Source: Roseateles_C aquae (lineage in GTDB: Bacteria > Pseudomonadota > Gammaproteobacteria > Burkholderiales > Burkholderiaceae_C). From it: a DNA stretch of 64,000 nt. The position numbers and the translations under genes are program-made. Below are positions 26,266 to 33,996 of this stretch, piece after piece. Below the pieces are notes generated by a model, which saw only the letters and a program-made list of their open reading frames with translations, did no database searches and was not told the origin of the DNA. The first letter of the stretch is position 1. Each line of letters begins with the position of its first letter. The DNA is taken from positions 496,001 to 560,000 of the forward strand of contig NZ_JAVXZY010000002.1 in NCBI RefSeq assembly GCF_032337115.1. The letters run 5' to 3'.

Positions 26266-27048
26266 TCAGACACCAAAGCCATCGTCGGCCTGAATCACCG
26301 CGCCATTGATGAAGTTGCTTTCATTGGCGCACAGCATCAGCAGCGTGGTGTCCAGATCGCGGGGTTGGCCCACACGCTTGCGCGGCAACAACTCGACCAG
26401 CTTCTTGCCCTGCTCGGTGCCCCAGTGGTGGTGGTTGATCTCGGTGTCGATATAGCCGGGGCAGATCGCATTCACATTGATGCCGTACTTGCCCCACTCC
26501 AGCGCCATCGCCCGCGTCATGTGGATGACGGCCGCCTTGCTCATCGAATAGATGCCGATCTGGCTCAGCACCCTGAGGCCGGCCATCGACGCGATATTGA
26601 CGATGCGCCCCCCGGTGAAGGTGCCCGGCGCAGCACCGCGTGCCCGCGCCAGCATCCGTTTGCCGACTTCCTGGGCGACGAAGAAGGCGCCGCGCACATT
26701 GGTGTCCATCACGAAGTCGTAATCGTCGGGGCTGACCTCGGTGAGCTTTTGCGTGGTGCTGACGCCGGAGTTGTTGACCAGGATGTCAATCGTGCCCATC
26801 TCGGTCTCGGCATGGGCCACGGCGGACTTGATGCTGTCCAGGTCGGTGACATCCAGCTGCACCACATGAGCGTCGCCGCCATTGCCTTCAATCTCGGCGC
26901 GCAGGGTCTTGAGCCGCTCGATGCGCCGCCCGGCCAGCACCACCCCGGCGCCAGCCCGCGCCAGCGTCTTGGCAAACTGCGCGCCCAGGCCACTCGAGGC
27001 CCCGGTCACCAGGGCCACCCGGCCCTCCAGATCAATGCTGTAACTCAT
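26266..27048 (-). CDS. SDR family NAD(P)-dependent oxidoreductase
   Basis: A 260-residue classical short-chain dehydrogenase. Cofactor motif TGASSGLG is near the N-terminus, NNSG stabilises the core, Ser is in IVNIASMAG and the catalytic pair is Y-S-M-S-K in GIYSMSKAAV. PGYIDTEIN follows. An oxidoreductase of this kind is often found beside ETF-QO in Burkholderiales, and here the ETF-QO gene lies divergently 232 bases away, which hints at fatty or amino acid oxidation; that link is inference. Confidence 0.88.
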   Translation of the reverse strand: MSYSIDLEGRVALVTGASSGLGAQFAKTLARAGAGVVLAGRRIERLKTLRAEIEGNGGDAHVVQLDVTDLDSIKSAVAHAETEMGTIDILVNNSGVSTTQKLTEVSPDDYDFVMDTNVRGAFFVAQEVGKRMLARARGAAPGTFTGGRIVNIASMAGLRVLSQIGIYSMSKAAVIHMTRAMALEWGKYGINVNAICPGYIDTEINHHHWGTEQGKKLVELLPRKRVGQPRDLDTTLLMLCANESNFINGAVIQADDGFGV

Positions 27049-27280
27049 CGCTGCCGTCCTTCAGAAAAGCTGCCGTGACGATAGCATGCAGCCCCTGTTG
27101 CGACGGTGAAAAGCAGCCTCTGTGCTGCACTTCAGCGCGGCCCCGACATCGACTCTAGAGCGGCATGACTAGGCATAAAAAGCACGATCGTTCTATTTTC
27201 CACTGACACCAGTAGAATGCGCCGCAATCCCACGGTGGCCGATGCCGCATCGACCGCCCCAGCAAACTAGAAGGATCCCC

Positions 27281-28966
27281 ATGACCAGCGCAGAACTGAT
27301 CGCCCAATACGGCCCCCGAGAGAGCATGGATTACGACGTGGTGATCGTCGGCGGCGGCCCCGGCGGCCTGGCCACGGCCATCCGCATCAAGCAGCAGGCG
27401 GTGGCCAAGGGTCAGGAAGTCTCGGTCGTCGTGCTGGAAAAGGGTTCCGAGCCGGGCGCGCATATCCTGTCCGGCGCGGTCATGGACCCACGTGCGATCA
27501 CCGAGCTGTTCCCGAACTGGAAGGAACTCGGCGCCCCGCTGAATCAGCCGGTCACCGGCGATGACATCCTCTTCCTCAGCGAAACCGAGGCCAAGCGCAC
27601 ACCGGACTGGCTGGTGCCGCGCAATTTCCACAACCACGGCAACTATGTGGTGGCGCTGGGCAGCGTCGTCAAATGGCTGGGCGAACAGGCGGAGAGCCTG
27701 GGCGTCGAGATCTTCCCCGGCTTCACCGCCGCGGAAGTGCTCTACGACGACAAGGGCGCCGTGCGTGGCGTGGCCACCGGCAATCTGGGCATTGGCAAGG
27801 ATGGCGAGCCGCACGACGGTTTCCAGCTCGGCATGGAACTGCTGGGCAAGTACACGATCTTTGCCGAAGGCGCCCGTGGCCATCTGGGCAAGCAGCTGAT
27901 CGCCAACTACAAGCTCGACCAGGGCCGCGATCCGCAGAGCTTTGCCATCGGCATCAAGGAGTTGTGGGAGATCCCGGCCGAGAAGGCGCAACCCGGCCGC
28001 GTCGTGCACACCGCCGGCTGGCCGATGACGGACAACACCTTCGGCGGCGGCTTCCTCTACCACCTGGAAGGCAACAAGGTCACGCTGGGCTTTGTGATCG
28101 GCCTCGATTACCAGAACCCCTGGATGAGTCCCTTCGAGGAAATGCAGCGCTGGAAGGCCCACCCCGCCATTCGCGCCCATATCGAAGGCGGCAAGCGCAT
28201 CGGCTATGGCGCTCGTGCCATCAACAACGGCACACCGCAGGCCCTGCCCAAGACCGTGTTCCCCGGCGGCGCGCTGATTGGTTGCGATGCCGGCTATCTG
28301 AACGCCGCGCGCATCAAGGGCAGCCATGCGGCGATCAAGTCCGGCATGCTCTGCGCCGACGCCGTGGTCGACGCCCTGGCGGCGGGCCGCAGCGCCGATG
28401 AGTTGAGCGCCTACCCGGCGGCCTTCGAGCAAAGCTGGCTGAAGGAGGAGCTGGACCAGTCGCGCAACTTCAAGCTCTGGTTCAAGAAGGGCCCGCTGAT
28501 GGGCCCGCTGATGACCGGCATCGAGCAATGGCTGCTGCCCAAGCTGGGCATCGCCAGCCCGCCGTGGACGCTGCATGGCAGCAAGCCCGATCATCTGGCC
28601 CTGCGCCCGGCGGCCGAGATGCCCAAGATCGACTATCCCAAGCCTGACGGCAAGATCACCTTCGACCGGCTCTCCTCGGTGTTCATCTCCAACACCAACC
28701 ATGAAGAGAACCAGCCGGCGCATCTGACGCTGAAAGACGCGTCGGTGCCGGTCAAGCTGAACCTGGCCACCTATGCGGGCCCGGAGGGCCGCTACTGCCC
28801 GGCCGGCGTCTACGAATTCGTCAAGAACGACGACGGCAGCGACCGCTTGCAGATCAACGCGCAGAACTGCGTGCACTGCAAGACCTGCGACATCAAGGAT
28901 CCGAGCCAGAACATCGTCTGGGTCACGCCCGAAGGCGGTGGCGGGCCGAACTACGCCGGCATGTAA
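27281..28966 (+). CDS. Electron transfer flavoprotein-ubiquinone oxidoreductase
   Basis: A 561-residue membrane-associated flavoprotein that takes electrons from ETF and reduces ubiquinone. The N-terminal FAD motif is VVIVGGGPGGLATAIRIKQ; a central GAVMDPRAI and ARGHLGKQL support FAD/quinone domains. The C-terminal 4Fe-4S cluster is bound by CPAGVYE and NCVHCKTCDIKDP. The ATG at 27281 aligns with the bacterial family N-terminus. It terminates just before a convergent GNAT gene. Gene names vary (etfD/fixC-like), so no symbol is assigned. Confidence 0.95.
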   Translation: MTSAELIAQYGPRESMDYDVVIVGGGPGGLATAIRIKQQAVAKGQEVSVVVLEKGSEPGAHILSGAVMDPRAITELFPNWKELGAPLNQPVTGDDILFLSETEAKRTPDWLVPRNFHNHGNYVVALGSVVKWLGEQAESLGVEIFPGFTAAEVLYDDKGAVRGVATGNLGIGKDGEPHDGFQLGMELLGKYTIFAEGARGHLGKQLIANYKLDQGRDPQSFAIGIKELWEIPAEKAQPGRVVHTAGWPMTDNTFGGGFLYHLEGNKVTLGFVIGLDYQNPWMSPFEEMQRWKAHPAIRAHIEGGKRIGYGARAINNGTPQALPKTVFPGGALIGCDAGYLNAARIKGSHAAIKSGMLCADAVVDALAAGRSADELSAYPAAFEQSWLKEELDQSRNFKLWFKKGPLMGPLMTGIEQWLLPKLGIASPPWTLHGSKPDHLALRPAAEMPKIDYPKPDGKITFDRLSSVFISNTNHEENQPAHLTLKDASVPVKLNLATYAGPEGRYCPAGVYEFVKNDDGSDRLQINAQNCVHCKTCDIKDPSQNIVWVTPEGGGGPNYAGM

Positions 28967-29020
28967 CGCCGAGCATCGGCGGCCAGGCCTGGCAAGACCT
29001 GACCCCAATCCAGTGCGCCC

Positions 29021-29461
29021 TCAAGCCATCGGCAGGTCGTAGCGCACAAAGCCACGGTGCTCGCCAACGCGGTCATAGAGCGCCCGGGCGCGGGCATTGT
29101 CGCGATGCGTGAGCCAGTAGCAGCGCGCGGCGCCCGCCGCCGCGGCACGCTCGCCCACGGCGGCAATCAAGGCCGCAGCCAGGCCCCGACCGCGCGCCGG
29201 CTCGGCCACGAACAGGTCTTGCAAATAGCAGACGGAATCGCTCCAGCTGCTGGCATGGAAGAGGTAATGCGCCAGTCCCTGCACCTGGCCATTGACGTCA
29301 GCCACCAGCGCCTGCACCTGCTGCCCCAGCTGCAGCTTCTGCCAGGCCTGCTCGTAGTCCTGATCGCTCAGCTCGGTCTCGTAGAAGCGCTTGTAGCCGC
29401 GCGCCAGCACTTCCCAGGCGCCACGATCTTCCGGCCGCAGGCCGCGGATCTCCATCGTCAT
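29021..29461 (-). CDS. GNAT family N-acetyltransferase (PaiA-like position)
   Basis: A 146-residue GNAT acetyltransferase. The acetyl-CoA loop is visible as EPARGRGLAAALIAAV, preceded by the beta4 strand SVCYLQDLFV and followed by the CYWLTHRDNARARALYDRVG helix-strand pair. It is 11 bases downstream of the FMN-binding PaiB-like gene on the same strand. PaiA/PaiB pairs acetylate polyamines and repress stationary-phase genes in Bacillus, so a similar pairing is inferred, but the substrate is not determined. Confidence 0.85.
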   Translation of the reverse strand: MTMEIRGLRPEDRGAWEVLARGYKRFYETELSDQDYEQAWQKLQLGQQVQALVADVNGQVQGLAHYLFHASSWSDSVCYLQDLFVAEPARGRGLAAALIAAVGERAAAAGAARCYWLTHRDNARARALYDRVGEHRGFVRYDLPMA

Positions 29462-29472
29462 CGCCCTGCCCC

Positions 29473-30090
29473 TCACAGTCCCAGACGGCGCATCCACAGC
29501 GCCAACTCCTGCCCGCGGCCGGTTTGCTGATCCAACTCGGCCAGCAGGCTGGCCCGCTCGCCCGCCGCACGGTTCTGGCTCAGCTTGGCCTTGCATTCCC
29601 AATGCTCGACGCGGATGCGAAAGCCGACGATGGCGCGCAGCAGCTGCTGTTGGAAGTCCTGCGGCAGGCGGTCCCAATGGGCCGCATAACCGGGTTCGTG
29701 GTCGGCGATCAGGCGTTTCAGCACCGCCTCGGTGGCGGCCTCGTCTTCGAGCAGTTCGATGCGACCGCGCACTTGAACCGCGAGGAAGTTCCAGGTCGGC
29801 ACGTTCAGCTCGCTGTCGTAATGTCGTGGCGAGACATAGCCATCCGGCCCGGTAAAGACGGCCTGGACCGCCGGCTGCGCCGACAACCACCGCCACTGCG
29901 GGTTGCCGCGCGCCATATGCCCTTCCAGCGCCAGCGCGCCATCGGCCGCCTCGATCAGCGTCAGCGGCAGGTGGCTGAGCTGGATCTGACCCTCGGCATC
30001 CGGCCCCAGCAGCAGCGCCAGCGGCCGCTCCTGGATCAGCTGGCGCGCCAGGGCAAAGTCATCGACACGAAAATGGCGCGGGGTATACAT
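29473..30090 (-). CDS. FMN-binding negative transcriptional regulator, PaiB family
   Basis: A 205-residue PaiB-family protein with the flavin-reductase-like split-barrel fold. Landmarks are the MYTPRHFRVDD start, GHMARGNPQW, GPDGYVSPRHYDS and VPTWNFLAVQVRGR. The ATG at 30090 is the family start; longer upstream codons are not conserved in type. Together with the GNAT gene it forms a two-gene operon divergent from the MocR regulator, and an inverted repeat in the 81-base spacer may control both directions. Confidence 0.9.
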   Translation of the reverse strand: MYTPRHFRVDDFALARQLIQERPLALLLGPDAEGQIQLSHLPLTLIEAADGALALEGHMARGNPQWRWLSAQPAVQAVFTGPDGYVSPRHYDSELNVPTWNFLAVQVRGRIELLEDEAATEAVLKRLIADHEPGYAAHWDRLPQDFQQQLLRAIVGFRIRVEHWECKAKLSQNRAAGERASLLAELDQQTGRGQELALWMRRLGL

Positions 30091-30136
30091 GGCAGCGTGT
30101 GCTCCTCGTTGTTGAAGGCCCATTCTGCAATCCATC

Positions 30137-30157
30137 TTGGTACGATGAAAGTACCAA
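30137..30157. promoter_or_regulatory. Inverted repeat, candidate MocR operator
   Basis: TTGGTAC and GTACCAA are perfect 7-bp arms around a 7-base spacer, in the divergent region between the paiB-like gene and mocR-like gene. A related half-site (GGAACCAAT) occurs about 20 bases on. It lies 15 bases before the mocR start, so it could be an autoregulatory site. Confidence 0.6.
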
Positions 30158-30171
30158 TCTTTTCTATTTTC

Positions 30172-31653
30172 ATGGAACCAATTTCGGAACAGGCGCTGGC
30201 ACTGGAGTTCGCCGGCCTGCAGCTTGATCACGGCAGACCGCTGACCCAGCAGCTGCATGCCAGGCTGAAGCAGCTGCTGCTTGCTGGCGGCCTGCGTCCC
30301 GGCGCGCAGATGCCGACGACGCGCGCACTCGCGCAGCAGCTGGGCGTCTCGCGCAACACCGTCGTTCACGCCTATGAGCGGCTGCACGACGAAGGCTTTC
30401 TGCTGGCCCGCGTCGGTGCCGGCAGCTATGTGGCCGGCCTGCCGGCCGCGCACAGCGTGGCCAAGGACGATGCCGCAACGCCGCCGGCCCGGCCCGACAC
30501 TGCCATCTGGCAGCAGATGCAGGCCTTGCATCTGCCCCGTGTTCACGGCCCCGAGGCGCAGGCCTTTCGCTACGGGCTGCCGGTCATCGACCAGTTCCCG
30601 ACGGCCATCTGGGCCCGGCTGCAGGCGCGTTTCTGGCGGCAGAGCGCCCGGCATCAGCTGGGCTACTCCGATCCCGCCGGCCTGCCCCGACTGCGTGCAC
30701 AGATCGCCGCCTATCTGAGCCATGCGCGCGGGCTGCACTGCGAGCCGGAGCAAGTCATCATCACCAGCGGTGCACAGCAGGCCATCAGCCTGGCCGCGCT
30801 GGCCCTGCTGAAGCCCGGCGACCGCGTCGCGATGGAGTCGCCCGGCTATCGCGCCGCCGCTGCGGCGCTGGCGCTGCCCAACACCCAGGTGCTGCGCGTC
30901 CCAGTGGATGGCGAAGGCCTGCGCATCGCCGCGCTACAGGCACTGGGCCCGGCGCGGCTCTGCTACGTGACACCGTCGCACCAGTTCCCGACCGGCGTGA
31001 CGATGAGCCTCGCACGCCGTCTGGCGCTGCTGGACTGGGCCCGCCAGCAAAACGCCTTCATTCTTGAAGACGACTACGACGGCGAGTTCCGTTTCAGCGG
31101 CGCACCGCTGGCGCCGCTGGCCTCGCTGGACAGGCATGGCCGCACGCTCTATCTCGGCAGCTTTTCCAAGCTGCTGCTGCCGGGCTTGCGACTGGGCTAT
31201 CTGGTCGTTCCCGGCGGCTGGGCCGAAGGCATGGCCAAGCTGCGCGGCATGCTGGACCGCCATGCACCGATCGCCGACCAGACGGTGCTGGCCGATTTCA
31301 TCGAGCAGGGCCACTTCCTGCGCCATCTGCGCCGCGTCCGCCGTGCGGCTCATGCCCGGCGCGATGCGCTGCTGAAAGCCTGGCAGCAGCGCTTTGGCGA
31401 GCGACTGCCCTTGGCCGAGGTTTCAGCCGGCCTGCATGCGCTGCTGCCACTGCGCCACGCCGAGCAAGAAAACCGGCTGGCCCAGCTGGCACGTCAGCAC
31501 CGCGTCGAAGTGGGCCGCCTGCGTGAGATTGGCGAAGTGCCGTCCTGCAGCGGCCGCGCCGGCCTGGTGCTCGGCTTTGCGCCGAGCACACCGGCGCAGA
31601 TCAGCGCCGCGGTCGACCAGCTGGCACAGGCCTGGCAGACGGCGCTCGACTGA
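30172..31653 (+). CDS. MocR/PdxR-type GntR-aminotransferase regulator
   Basis: A 493-residue PLP-dependent regulator: an N-terminal GntR winged helix (PLTQQLHARLKQLLLAGGL then TRALAQQLGVSRNTVVHAYE), a linker, and a fold-type I aminotransferase domain. The PLP-Lys is in GSFSKLLLPGLRLGY near residue 333, with the LEDDYDGEF motif upstream. These regulators sense PLP or an amino-group substrate. I start at 30172; the ATG at 30145 lies inside the inverted repeat and was rejected. Divergent from the PaiB/PaiA-like operon, its likely target. Confidence 0.88.
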   Translation: MEPISEQALALEFAGLQLDHGRPLTQQLHARLKQLLLAGGLRPGAQMPTTRALAQQLGVSRNTVVHAYERLHDEGFLLARVGAGSYVAGLPAAHSVAKDDAATPPARPDTAIWQQMQALHLPRVHGPEAQAFRYGLPVIDQFPTAIWARLQARFWRQSARHQLGYSDPAGLPRLRAQIAAYLSHARGLHCEPEQVIITSGAQQAISLAALALLKPGDRVAMESPGYRAAAAALALPNTQVLRVPVDGEGLRIAALQALGPARLCYVTPSHQFPTGVTMSLARRLALLDWARQQNAFILEDDYDGEFRFSGAPLAPLASLDRHGRTLYLGSFSKLLLPGLRLGYLVVPGGWAEGMAKLRGMLDRHAPIADQTVLADFIEQGHFLRHLRRVRRAAHARRDALLKAWQQRFGERLPLAEVSAGLHALLPLRHAEQENRLAQLARQHRVEVGRLREIGEVPSCSGRAGLVLGFAPSTPAQISAAVDQLAQAWQTALD

Positions 31654-31702
31654 AGCACTGCGCTACTGCAACGCGCTTGCGAGTCAGTGCATCGCCGCCG
31701 AC

Positions 31703-32269
31703 TCAGTCGCAGGCTCCACCGGCACCGCCGCGGCCTGGACCCAGGTAGCGCTGCTCAAGCCAACGATCAAAGCGCGGCGCGAGGCCATGCAGCAGACGCA
31801 GATTGAGCACGATCAGCAGCAGCATGCCCAGGCTCCAGGCCAGCAGCGGCAGCCAGGGCAGCGGTGTCAGCGCTGGCAGCTGCAACGCCGCGTAGCCGGC
31901 AAACGCGAGGCTCAGCACACTGCTGTAAACAAAGGGGCAGTAGACCCGCAGGATCAGCCACTGCAGCAGATGGGCGACGATGTGCAGCGTGTAGGCCGCC
32001 AAGAGCCCCGCCCAGACCAGATAGAGCCGCTGCTCGACGCAGACAACGACGATGGCGACCAGCAACAGCAGCTGCTCAAGAATGGCCAGGGCCAGCGCCG
32101 AGGGCGACAGCCGCTCGTACAGCATCAGCACCCGCGGGCCCAGGCGCGGAAAGCGCTGCTTGATGCTGCTGCCCTGCTTGGCCAGCCAAGGCTTGAGCAT
32201 GATCATCTCCTCGAACTCGTGGGCGATGAACACGGCCACCAGCATCCACATCAGGCTCGCCGCGCTCAT
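31703..32269 (-). CDS. HXXEE domain-containing membrane protein
   Basis: A 188-residue membrane protein with about five or six hydrophobic helices. H17-E-F-E-E21 in the first helix is the HXXEE signature, a small domain of unknown function thought to resemble metal-dependent membrane enzymes. Its ATG overlaps the TGA of the hydroxylase gene upstream (ATGA at 32266-32269), so it is the last gene of the biosynthetic operon and translationally coupled. It might help export, anchor or modify the product; none of these is shown. Confidence 0.78.
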   Translation of the reverse strand: MSAASLMWMLVAVFIAHEFEEMIMLKPWLAKQGSSIKQRFPRLGPRVLMLYERLSPSALALAILEQLLLLVAIVVVCVEQRLYLVWAGLLAAYTLHIVAHLLQWLILRVYCPFVYSSVLSLAFAGYAALQLPALTPLPWLPLLAWSLGMLLLIVLNLRLLHGLAPRFDRWLEQRYLGPGRGGAGGACD

Positions 32270-33948
32270 GGGCGCCGCTCGCCCGGCTCCGGCGCAGCCG
32301 CCGCAAAGACTTCCTCATAGCAGCCCTTGAGGCTGCGCGCCGAAATCCCGGCCGCCTCGCAACGCCGCAGGAACTCGCGGATCTCAAGCAGCTGCGGGCT
32401 GTCCGGCTCATAGGCCAGGCCCATCAAATGCTTCATCCAGGGCTCCTGGCCCATTGCATAGACGAAAACCTGGCGGCTGCCCAGGGCTTGAAGCGCGGCC
32501 CAGGCACGTTCGCAGTTCGAGCCCGAGAAACGGCGCGATTGATCATTGCGACGGCTCAGCGCCTCGGGCAGCAAGGGGCCGTACAACCAGCTGACCGGTG
32601 CGCCGCAGCACTCCATGCCAACGAAAAGGATGTCCACCGGCCCGATGCGCTCGACCAGTCGCTCGGTCAGCCGCGGATCGACCGCATCGCTGTCGACCAT
32701 GAAAAGGATGCTGCGCCCCTGGCAGCGCAGCAGCAGGCTGTGCTTGCTGGCGATGTCCAGCCCGCCATGCTCGCCGACGAAGGGCAGGCTGACGATCTCA
32801 CCGCCAGCAATAGGCAAGCGCTCAAAGGGCTCCATGGAACGGATCGAGCGGAAGCCCAGCTGCTGCAGCATCAGGCGCAGCGAAGGGTCGGCCAGATTGC
32901 CACGGTCGTTGGCGGGAACCACGACGGTGCCGATGCGCTCCCGCAACTGCAGCAGCGTTTCGGCCACCAGATGGTCCTGGTGGGCATGGGAGATCAGCAC
33001 ATAGTCGATGTGATCGGGCAGGTCATCGAAGCACAGCGTGGCGTCTTCGCCCTGACGCTGCCAGGCCGTGACAGGATCGATCAGCACCGCGGTATCGCGG
33101 CTCTGTATCAGCACACAGGCATGGCCAAAATAGCGCATGCGCAGGCCATCGCCGCGATAGTCCGGCTGCTGTCGCTGCAGCGCTTCGGTAATGAACATCT
33201 GGCGCAAAGTCGCTCTTGGCACGCTGCTTTGCGCGATCAGAGACAACAGCGACTCGGGCAGGCCTGGCCGCCAACGCGTGGCGAGCACCTCGGCCAGCAG
33301 TGGATCATCGAAACGCCGGTGAATGAAGAGCCGGTCAGGCGCGTCCAGCAGCGGCGTGCTGAGGAAGAAGGGCCGTTGATCATCGTCCTGCAGGTGCAGA
33401 CAGACCGACTGGGCATCGCTGATGTCCAGTGGACTGGCATAAAGCAGATCTTCGAACAGCCGCATCGTTGGATGATTATGCAAGTCATAGAGCAGCTCCA
33501 CCAGGCCGCTCAGACTGGCCGGCAAATCGGCATAGAGCTGGTCCAGCGCGTAGCCATCGGCCTGCTGCTGCAAGGCCTTGTCGAAGGACTTGAAGTCCTC
33601 GGCAAAACGCAAGAGAGCGGCATGCTGACGGCGCAGCTGCGCGAGGTAGCGGCTCACCTCATCGAGCGCCGATTCGGCTAGCGCGACAAAGGGGCCACCA
33701 AACAGCGCCGGGTCCTTGCAGGCTGCTGCATGGGCCTTTGGCCGCTGAAGAAAGGACTCCAGCAGCGGGATCAGCCGGAAGGCCAGGTTGAAGGCATAGG
33801 GGGCTGGCGCCAGCAAATGCGGCCAGAGTGGCCAACGCGCCATCAGCGGCTCCAGCTTCAGTCGTGGAGCCAGGCGCCCCCGCTGGCGCAGGGCATCAAG
33901 ATCCAGCCCAGCTTCGTCAACACCACCTGGCACTGCGGTCTCATTCAT
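32266..33948 (-). CDS. CmlA-type diiron beta-hydroxylase (metallo-beta-lactamase fold)
   Basis: A 560-residue protein with a helical N-terminal domain (about 1-260) and a C-terminal metallo-beta-lactamase-like domain. The metal motif is H321-A-H323-Q-D325-H326; the usual next histidine is replaced by E393 in VGEHGGLD, followed by D419 in FMVDSD and E446 in GMECCG. As I recall, the ligands of CmlA, the chloramphenicol-pathway diiron beta-hydroxylase, are H305, H307, D309, H310, E377, D403 and E430, an offset of exactly 16 throughout. CmlA hydroxylates an amino acid bound to an NRPS carrier. Here it lies 48 bases after an NRPS gene, supporting the same role. An ordinary hydrolase is less likely. 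Confidence 0.82.
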   Translation of the reverse strand: MNETAVPGGVDEAGLDLDALRQRGRLAPRLKLEPLMARWPLWPHLLAPAPYAFNLAFRLIPLLESFLQRPKAHAAACKDPALFGGPFVALAESALDEVSRYLAQLRRQHAALLRFAEDFKSFDKALQQQADGYALDQLYADLPASLSGLVELLYDLHNHPTMRLFEDLLYASPLDISDAQSVCLHLQDDDQRPFFLSTPLLDAPDRLFIHRRFDDPLLAEVLATRWRPGLPESLLSLIAQSSVPRATLRQMFITEALQRQQPDYRGDGLRMRYFGHACVLIQSRDTAVLIDPVTAWQRQGEDATLCFDDLPDHIDYVLISHAHQDHLVAETLLQLRERIGTVVVPANDRGNLADPSLRLMLQQLGFRSIRSMEPFERLPIAGGEIVSLPFVGEHGGLDIASKHSLLLRCQGRSILFMVDSDAVDPRLTERLVERIGPVDILFVGMECCGAPVSWLYGPLLPEALSRRNDQSRRFSGSNCERAWAALQALGSRQVFVYAMGQEPWMKHLMGLAYEPDSPQLLEIREFLRRCEAAGISARSLKGCYEEVFAAAAPEPGERRP

Positions 33949-33996
33949 CGCTTTGCTTTCGTTCTGGCAAGAATCTGTGGGAGGGGACGCTTGCGT

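Noticed and set aside
27155..29008. A 617-codon minus-strand frame
   Set aside because: Exactly mirrors the ETF-QO gene; sequence is of antisense type.
30145..30171. Upstream ATG for the MocR-type regulator
   Set aside because: It lies within the inverted repeat and the added residues are not typical of the family; the ATG at 30172 fits better.
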